Below, piece after piece: positions 1 through 4,309 of a stretch of 6,212 nucleotides of DNA. A program made the position numbers and the translations under genes. This stretch comes from an uncultured archaeon. GTDB lineage: Archaea; Aenigmatarchaeota; Aenigmatarchaeia; GW2011-AR5. The notes below the pieces were generated by a model that saw nothing but the letters and a program-made list of their open reading frames with translations, made no database searches and had not been told where the DNA came from. The stretch spans positions 1-6,212 of the forward strand of contig CAIKBN010000139.1 in assembly GCA_903825675.1 (NCBI GenBank), given 5' to 3'. How positions within the stretch are numbered: the first letter of the stretch is position 1; every line of letters begins with the position of its first letter.

Positions 1-1
1 C

Positions 2-205
2 AATGAAAAAGCAATACTGGAAAATAAGATTGTCGGTGATGAAGTGAAAAAATTATGCCAGAAAATTCATGCTGAAAAAATCTCAGCCACACAGCTAATT
101 GCCGAATTCTGCAATATATGCAAGGTCATAACAGGCAGTTCGCTTATCTGCCCTATGCACAAAAGCATATACAAACTGGATGACTGCAAGATGTGCATTA
201 AGTAG
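2..205 (+). CDS. C-terminal end of a Cys-rich, probably zinc-binding protein (5' truncated)
   Basis: This is an open frame running in from the left edge and ending at TAG (203-205), giving 67 residues with no internal stop. The visible part begins NEKAILENKIVGDEVKK and ends CKMCIK. Six cysteines and one likely ligand histidine are arranged as C19, then C37-x2-C40, C50-x2-H53 and C62-x2-C65. Paired CxxC/CxxH knuckles of this kind usually bind one or two zinc ions, so a C-terminal zinc finger or ribbon is inferred. The stretch before it (about 13-36) looks helical. The family is not recognised, and the N-terminal part that might identify it lies outside the window. It is convergent with the membrane-protein gene to its right, with 20 bases between the two stop codons. 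It is the only well-supported + strand gene here. Confidence is good that it is coding and low on function. Confidence 0.7.
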   Translation, partial: NEKAILENKIVGDEVKKLCQKIHAEKISATQLIAEFCNICKVITGSSLICPMHKSIYKLDDCKMCIK

Positions 206-225
206 AGCTGATAAATAAACTATAA

Positions 226-1077
226 TCATATTCTGCTTCTTTTGATCCTTATCAAAACATAGTTTATTATTCCGCCTATATTCGGAAGTATAAGCATTCT
301 TAGCAGTTCAAGAAATGCCCAAGCACTAAACGCTACTGTAACAGGCAAAAATTTGATTAAAGACTGCATCATAGGTGAATTAGAAATGAAATCAGATGTT
401 TTTTGTTTTACCTGTTCATTTAAAGTCTCTCTATATGACTCAGGTATATCTCCAGCATTAGAGAGCTCGGACATTGTTATCTCTTCCATTGCAGCTGAAA
501 AATCTGCTTTCATTGAGCTCTGGTAATAGCTTGTATTAATAGAAATAGCCAAAAAAATTCCCAAGCTAATCATTATATTGAATATAATTAAGGCAGTGCT
601 TATCGAATGCGATCCGCTCCTGAACAAGATCCACCGTTTCAGTTCCTTGCCATAGGTATTGGTCAAAGGAACTATGAGCATACAAGAAATTATAAGCCCT
701 AGTGACATAAAAATAGATGTGATGGAAAAACCAAAAATTACAAGCATAAATAGCGCTGATATCAAGGATACTATTAAACCTACAATCCTGTTATTTTCAA
801 GAAAGCCGTATGAACTTAGTACTGCAAACCCAGCAACCAGTAGTACAAGAGCAAATAATATGCGCATAAATGATGAAACAGCCACTAATAAGGCAGTTTC
901 CATTGTCATCTTAGAAGCCCCTATCATCATAAATTTAATAAGATAGTTCTGGAAATTAACAATATAATCCAGATTGATGCCTGTATATTTTGTAGAAAGA
1001 ACAAACAAAAAGAAACAGATCACAGATCCGGTTATTGTTATTATTTCCTTCTTTTTTATATTATCTTTTAAATTCAT
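226..1077 (-). CDS. Polytopic membrane protein, unknown function (third gene of the envelope cluster)
   Basis: A 283-residue protein that is mostly hydrophobic. Probable membrane segments lie near residues 11-29, 66-88, 97-116, 119-138, 160-180 and 242-265, with a further hydrophobic stretch near 266-276. The N-terminus (MNLKDNIKKK) and C-terminus (RIKRSRI) are basic, which suggests both face the cytoplasm. The only large loop (about 181-240) is polar, contains SAAMEEI and NEQVKQK, and is likely extracytoplasmic. No catalytic motif or known transporter signature is visible, and the family is not recognised. The ATG lies inside the end of the upstream gene (17-base overlap, different frame), with no strong ribosome binding site before it, so translation probably depends on ribosomes finishing the upstream gene. 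The position after a secreted and an anchored surface protein suggests a membrane partner or base for them; this is inference. The gene ends in TGA. Confidence 0.85.
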   Translation of the reverse strand: MNLKDNIKKKEIITITGSVICFFLFVLSTKYTGINLDYIVNFQNYLIKFMMIGASKMTMETALLVAVSSFMRILFALVLLVAGFAVLSSYGFLENNRIVGLIVSLISALFMLVIFGFSITSIFMSLGLIISCMLIVPLTNTYGKELKRWILFRSGSHSISTALIIFNIMISLGIFLAISINTSYYQSSMKADFSAAMEEITMSELSNAGDIPESYRETLNEQVKQKTSDFISNSPMMQSLIKFLPVTVAFSAWAFLELLRMLILPNIGGIINYVLIRIKRSRI

Positions 1078-2377
1078 ATCTTAACTTCTCTTTTTTTTCC
1101 TTTTTTTCATCTTTCTTTGGCTTTAGGATATTTTTCTTAACATCAGATAATCTTTCCGACATATTCTTGGGTTTTATACCGTGTTCATATGGCTTGATTT
1201 CTGTCTTGCGTTCAGGCATGAAGCTTGGCCTGTATTTTTCAGGCCAGAATAAATACGCAAGAATCCCTCCTACAACTATCAAAATTATGACTATGGTTAT
1301 TATTATAAATGTGTTATCGCCAACCAATGTCTCTATACCAGCCTCATCTATCTTTAGCCTGATATCGTCTATCAGATTGCTTGTTTCCTGAAGAAGTTGG
1401 CTTGCAGTAAAGTAATCACTGCTCTGAAGACTGATGTTAGTTTGATTCAGCTTATTCATTGCGCTATTGAATAATTCTCTTATTTCAGTTGTGTTGATTC
1501 CCTTCTGCTCCAGTAGCGTTATATTATATTCTAATCCGCTAAGCATGGAAAGATATTCTGCATAAAGAGGTTTTATCTCCTTTTCAACAGTTTCATTGCT
1601 CGGCATAACCTTCATATTAAATAATTTAGTCGCAGCTGTTGAATCAGATGCAGTTATAATTGCAGTAATGTCATAAGCTTTTACAGTAGCATTGACAGGA
1701 ATCGAGAAATTTATGATATATGTAACAGATTCATTAACTGCAATGCTGGTGAATTCTGCCTTTGTTATGCCATACCACTCCGGAATACCAGGTAATGTTA
1801 TTTTAACAGTATACAGCTTAACAACACCGTTATTTTTTACTGTTATTGTCTTTATTACTGATTCGCCCTGTGTAATAGAAAAATCAGAAATAGAAGACGT
1901 TATTATCAGAGATGATCTCGCAGCAAGCGTTGTTGTGGAGCTTTCACTAGTACTGCCGGGGATAGTTGTTTCCGTTTCAGCGAAGCACCCGATGCCATCA
2001 ACACATGTTTTACCAGTCAAATTACAATTTACCTTTAACCATGTCCCGCTTGTACAATTGTATGCCCATGTGCCATTGCAGAACATATAACCATCATCAT
2101 GCCACTCAGGTGTTAAAATAGCATTGATACTGTGATTTGCACAGCTCGTGCCACTAGTTGCGCACCATCCTGCATAAGAGGTACCGTTACTGTAAACGTC
2201 CCAGTCCTTTGCGCACCTGTCACCGGGAGCACAGGTGCTATTATCATTGCAGAAAGGGTAATACGTATTTCCGGTTAAATCTGGGTTATATGTTATAGTG
2301 CCTGAATAATCTGCCAAAGAAATTATTGAAAATAGTGAAAATGTTATCAGAATAAAAAATCCTAGTCTAAAATTCAT
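1061..2377 (-). CDS. Membrane-anchored surface protein: Cys-rich ectodomain, Ig-like region, helical stalk, one TM, Lys-rich tail
   Basis: A 438-residue type I membrane protein. Residues 1-22 form a signal peptide ending ISLA. Residues 40-131 hold all ten cysteines (43, 49, 55, 72, 79, 100, 108, 118, 125, 131), spaced as in small disulfide-stabilised extracellular modules. Residues 134-154 are a Ser/Thr-rich linker. Residues 155-258 look like a beta-sandwich of the COG1361/NEW3 or CARDB kind (SITQGES, VKNNGVVKLYTVKITLP). Residues 262-347 are helical and heptad-like, probably a stalk. One membrane span lies at about 355-377, followed by a cytoplasmic tail of about 60 residues ending in mixed Lys/Glu. 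About 14 N-X-S/T sequons lie outside the membrane. The gene starts 11 bases after the previous stop codon, with a weak AGGGG motif 7 bases before the ATG. Co-transcription with both neighbours is likely. The exact family and ligand are unknown; an adhesin or an anchor for the secreted neighbour is plausible. Confidence 0.88.
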   Translation of the reverse strand: MNFRLGFFILITFSLFSIISLADYSGTITYNPDLTGNTYYPFCNDNSTCAPGDRCAKDWDVYSNGTSYAGWCATSGTSCANHSINAILTPEWHDDGYMFCNGTWAYNCTSGTWLKVNCNLTGKTCVDGIGCFAETETTIPGSTSESSTTTLAARSSLIITSSISDFSITQGESVIKTITVKNNGVVKLYTVKITLPGIPEWYGITKAEFTSIAVNESVTYIINFSIPVNATVKAYDITAIITASDSTAATKLFNMKVMPSNETVEKEIKPLYAEYLSMLSGLEYNITLLEQKGINTTEIRELFNSAMNKLNQTNISLQSSDYFTASQLLQETSNLIDDIRLKIDEAGIETLVGDNTFIIITIVIILIVVGGILAYLFWPEKYRPSFMPERKTEIKPYEHGIKPKNMSERLSDVKKNILKPKKDEKKEKKEKLRYEFKR

Positions 2378-2388
2378 TGTAAAACCCC

Positions 2389-3672
2389 TTACGGAGCAGA
2401 CCTGAATAACATGCTATAGGTAGCCAACCAACTAGAATATATATTTGTGCTCTGAGGTATTATCATTTTTAATATAACGTTCTTTATACCTCCTCCTGTG
2501 AAAGAAACTCCAGTAGCTGTATCGTAATTCTGAGTCACATTAATAACATTAGATGGATTGTTGCTGTCTCTTAGTGTAGCGCAATTCGTCGAACAAGCAG
2601 TCAGGCTTATGTTCTGGCCAGTTTGAGGATTTGTCCAGTTGCTCATCTTGAACTGCAGGCTACCGTTAACACTAGCAGTTATATTTATCGTAAAATTGAA
2701 CTCCCAGTAATCAGTTCCATTAGCATAAGCAGCTGATTTTATTATAGCTATATTGGTCACATTTGGCAGCTGCTGTGTTGTAACACTTGTATATGTCCCA
2801 GAGACGTCAGTGGCTACACTGGTTAGATTGCTTCCACTAATTGTCGATATAAATGCAGTCGAGTTTACAGTACTGGTATTCGTATTTACGGTGAAATTAA
2901 TAGTTAAAGTCCCGTTATAGCCGGACGTATAATTGACATTAATCAAATAAGCGCTAAAGCCAATATTAGCTAATGCTGTCAAGGAACCGTTGCTGTCTCC
3001 TACATATGTAACATTCACGACAGTGTAGCCAGCTGGTATAGTTATGCTTGTACTATTGAATTTATCATTACCTGTAGTATTTATTGTATAAGTCAGGCTC
3101 TGGTTTGTGACATTGGTGTCAACATATCTTGGCGATATGCTTGCAGTTGCATGGACATCCTGTATCTTTGATTCAGTAGAAGTAGTATTTGTTATAGTTA
3201 TGTTATCGCCTGTTGTAGCAGTGACTATAGATGCATTAGTTGTCACATTGACTGAAATATTAGACCTAGCGAGCGCATATGAAGACAGATTTATTGCAAT
3301 AATAATAGAGCTGTTAGTAGATGCATTAACAAAAATCCCGTTTGGTATGTATATTGTAAATGCATTGGCAGTAGAATTGGTTGTATTAGAAGCAATAAAA
3401 GAACCTGTAGAGCTTGTTATGTTAACAGATGATATATTTCCAATTGTGGCATTTCCACCTATTGTAACATTTATAACAGTTATGTTTACTGTGCCATCAC
3501 CTGCGCCAGGTGTTACATCTAATGATAGATTCAACATATTGGTTACTGTTTTTGTATTGGTGTAATTAGATGCTAAATTATGGCCAGTAACAGTAAGATT
3601 GCCTCCTGCGAAAACAGGGCTTACAAAAAAGGCCATAACTAAAAGAATTGCAACCAGCATGTTTCGAGTCAT
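2389..3672 (-). CDS. Secreted Asn/Thr/Ser-rich glycoprotein-like surface protein
   Basis: A 427-residue protein with a clear signal peptide (1-22: basic MTRN, a hydrophobic core, likely cleavage after VFA). N, S and T make up about 42% of all residues, and charged residues are rare. I count 38 N-X-S/T sequons (X not Pro), about one per 11 mature residues, spread from residue 25 to 378. Alternating V/I/T/N stretches suggest repeated beta strands, as in archaeal S-layer or adhesin proteins. The only two cysteines, C360 and C364 (in ACSTNCA), could form a small disulfide. No C-terminal membrane span or PGF-CTERM-like sorting signal is visible, so it is either released or held by another protein, perhaps the anchored product of the next gene 11 bases downstream. 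It is first in the cluster and has a well-placed box A with no usable ribosome binding site, so leaderless translation is likely. It is not recognised as a named family; the S-layer or adhesin role is inference. Confidence 0.87.
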   Translation of the reverse strand: MTRNMLVAILLVMAFFVSPVFAGGNLTVTGHNLASNYTNTKTVTNMLNLSLDVTPGAGDGTVNITVINVTIGGNATIGNISSVNITSSTGSFIASNTTNSTANAFTIYIPNGIFVNASTNSSIIIAINLSSYALARSNISVNVTTNASIVTATTGDNITITNTTSTESKIQDVHATASISPRYVDTNVTNQSLTYTINTTGNDKFNSTSITIPAGYTVVNVTYVGDSNGSLTALANIGFSAYLINVNYTSGYNGTLTINFTVNTNTSTVNSTAFISTISGSNLTSVATDVSGTYTSVTTQQLPNVTNIAIIKSAAYANGTDYWEFNFTINITASVNGSLQFKMSNWTNPQTGQNISLTACSTNCATLRDSNNPSNVINVTQNYDTATGVSFTGGGIKNVILKMIIPQSTNIYSSWLATYSMLFRSAP

Positions 3673-3694
3673 AGTTATAAATATAATTCAACCT

Positions 3695-3704
3695 AAATTT
3701 AAAG
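3695..3704 (-). promoter_or_regulatory. Box A promoter of the envelope gene cluster
   Basis: The - strand reads CTTTAAATTT here, close to the archaeal TATA (box A) consensus TTTAWATA. Its centre lies about 27 bases before the ATG at 3672, which is the usual distance from box A to the transcription start. Transcription should therefore begin at or within a few bases of the start codon, giving a leaderless mRNA. The nearest purine motif (AGGT) is more than 15 bases from the ATG, too far to act as a normal ribosome binding site. It probably drives all three downstream genes. Confidence 0.6.
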
Positions 3705-3740
3705 ATTTTTTGCAACTTATACTGCCTTTTTCACTATAAA

Positions 3741-3754
3741 TAAAGAAGAAAAAG
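3741..3754 (-). terminator. T-rich 3' end of the tRNA gene
   Basis: Directly after the discriminator base G73, the - strand reads CTTTTTCTTCTTTA. Archaeal RNA polymerase terminates on such oligo-T tracts without needing a hairpin, so this probably ends the tRNA transcript before the promoter of the envelope cluster. No CCA is encoded after G73. Confidence 0.55.
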
Positions 3755-3768
3755 CGCCCCTGGCGCGA

Positions 3769-3833
3769 ATTTCTTGCCTTTTTCTTAAAGTTTCTTTTAC
3801 GGATGCGCTTTTCTTTTTGAAAGAAAAGGGCAT
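3769..3833 (-). other. tRNA intron 2, non-canonical position 59/60 in the T loop
   Basis: A 65-base insertion between A59 (3834) and T60 (3768). The splice region again forms a bulge-helix-bulge. The outer helix is the T stem. The central helix pairs T54-T55-C56 with GAA (3773-3771), with G57 facing A3774. The 5' bulge is AA|A (3835-3833), the 3' bulge is AT|T (3770-3768), and the inner helix is TGCC (3832-3829) with GGCA (3778-3775). It continues after one mismatch into a T-rich/A-rich helix. A competing perfect 9-bp hairpin (CTTTTCTTT with AAAGAAAAG, 3828-3808) lies inside. The exact junction is fixed mainly by the canonical TTCGAAT loop it restores; a shift of a base or two cannot be excluded because of the AAAT / AAATT similarity at the two ends. 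Confidence 0.83.
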
Positions 3834-3855
3834 TTCGAACGCGCGACCCCTTGCT

Positions 3856-3921
3856 CTCTCGCCTGACGAAAGTCATCATTACAGCAACCGGAGTTGCTGC
3901 TCTGTTCACCTCCTTATCAGG
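3856..3921 (-). other. tRNA intron 1, canonical position 37/38 in the anticodon loop
   Basis: A 66-base intron between A37 (3922) and A38 (3855). The splice region resembles a bulge-helix-bulge. The outer helix is the anticodon stem. The central helix pairs C32-T33-C34 with GAG (3860-3858), with C35 facing C3861 as a mismatch. The 5' bulge is TA plus the first intron base, the 3' bulge is AG|A, and the inner helix is CCTGA (3921-3917) with TCAGG (3866-3862). The interior carries a perfect 7-bp hairpin, CAGCAAC-TCCG-GTTGCTG (3899-3882). The 5' and 3' cuts are placed by analogy with known archaeal introns and by the tRNA fold, so each could be off by a base. Removal by the tRNA splicing endonuclease EndA and ligation by RtcB is expected from archaeal biology. 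Confidence 0.85.
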
Positions 3922-3985
3922 TAGGAGGCAAGTGCTCTATCCAAACTGAGCTACAGGAGCACTGAAGTAATATAACAGAAATAGG

Positions 3986-3992
3986 TTTAAAA
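3986..3992 (-). promoter_or_regulatory. Box A promoter of the tRNA gene
   Basis: The - strand reads TTTTAAA, centred about 29 bases before the first base of the tRNA at 3960, a normal distance for archaeal box A when a short 5' leader is later trimmed by RNase P. A second AT-rich stretch (TTATAT near 3974-3969) is too close to the gene to serve as box A. The element lies just after the stop codon of the upstream membrane-protein gene, so the tRNA is probably transcribed independently. Confidence 0.55.
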
Positions 3993-3998
3993 GTTAAT

Positions 3999-4295
3999 TC
4001 AAAAACCAGTTCTTGCCCATTTCATAATAATAACGCCTATGGCAAGGCTAAACAATCCTGGAATAAGTAAAATATAATCTTGGATATTGATACCATCAAT
4101 AATAAGCAATACACCTATAAAGGCTGCAAACAAACCAATAAACTGCTTTTTTGGATGCTTTGCTTTTAATTGTTTTCCACGATTAGCAATAAAATATAGT
4201 ATACTATCGGGCAAGCGACAATACCATGTAATCCCAATAATAACGACAATTAAAATTATAAATGTAGCCCATGCCTCAAATAACCCCATATTCAT
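3999..4295 (-). CDS. Small three-helix membrane protein, unknown function
   Basis: A 98-residue protein with three probable membrane segments: about residues 5-25 (ending GITWY), 52-68 and 74-91. A basic hydrophilic loop of about 25 residues (NRGKQLKAKHPKK) lies between the first and second, and by the positive-inside rule it probably faces the cytoplasm. No enzymatic motif is visible and the family is not recognised. The start is uncertain: the first ATG (4295) has AGGT only one base upstream, whereas the third codon, also ATG (4289), has the same AGGT 7 bases upstream, a normal spacing. The 96-residue form from 4289 is therefore the better guess. The gene begins 14 bases after the stop of the PIN-ATPase gene, so they are probably co-transcribed. 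A TATA-like stretch at 4310-4318 across that junction could also give it a separate start. Confidence 0.75.
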   Translation of the reverse strand: MNMGLFEAWATFIILIVVIIGITWYCRLPDSILYFIANRGKQLKAKHPKKQFIGLFAAFIGVLLIIDGINIQDYILLIPGLFSLAIGVIIMKWARTGF

Positions 4296-4309
4296 TACCT
4301 ATTATTTAA

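Larger units (their letters stand above)
3755..3960 (-). tRNA. tRNA-Arg (CCU anticodon) interrupted by two introns
   Basis: The 206-base gene yields a 75-nt mature tRNA once 3856-3921 and 3769-3833 are removed. The acceptor strands are GCTCCTG (3960-3954) and CAGGGGC (3762-3756), all paired with one G-U. The D stem is GCTC/GAGC, with GG in a 10-base loop. The anticodon stem CTTGC/GCAAG closes the loop CTCCTAA, with anticodon CCT at 3925-3923. The variable region is GGGTC. The T stem GCGCG/CGCGC is fully Watson-Crick and closes the canonical loop TTCGAAT. T8, A14, G15/C48, G18-G19, A21 and the T54-T55-C56 motif are all in place; the discriminator is G73 and CCA is not encoded. Without the second intron the T arm and acceptor stem cannot form, which is why a simple scan could miss this gene or call it defective. 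It decodes AGG, probably with its own promoter and terminator. Confidence 0.92.

Noticed and set aside
1061..1110. Programmed frameshift fusing the anchored protein to the polytopic protein
   Set aside because: The downstream frame has an in-frame TAA at 1083-1081 before its ATG, so slippage on the A runs cannot give a continuous fusion.
659..1391. Two + strand open frames (659-946 and 1035-1391) opposite the membrane-protein genes
   Set aside because: Low-complexity, Phe/Ser/Ile-rich antisense of hydrophobic or Lys-rich coding sequence, with no ribosome binding site.
1692..2090. 132-codon + strand open frame opposite the anchored surface protein
   Set aside because: No start signal and no recognisable domain; fully contained within a convincing - strand gene.
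3107..3565. 152-codon + strand open frame opposite the secreted glycoprotein gene
   Set aside because: It is the antisense shadow of an Asn/Thr/Val-rich gene whose codons rarely create stops on the opposite strand. The - strand product has a signal peptide and regular sequons, so that strand is the real one.
3808..3828. The 9-bp hairpin as a protein-gene terminator
   Set aside because: It lies inside tRNA intron 2, between two exon segments of a well-folded tRNA, so termination there would abolish the tRNA.
3688..3909. 73-codon - strand open frame starting GTG right after GGAG, rich in Lys and Arg
   Set aside because: It runs through both introns and the 3' half of the tRNA gene and then through the tRNA terminator and the envelope promoter. 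Its basic composition follows from the tRNA and A/T-rich intron sequence. The strong SD-like motif is reported as part of the intron instead.
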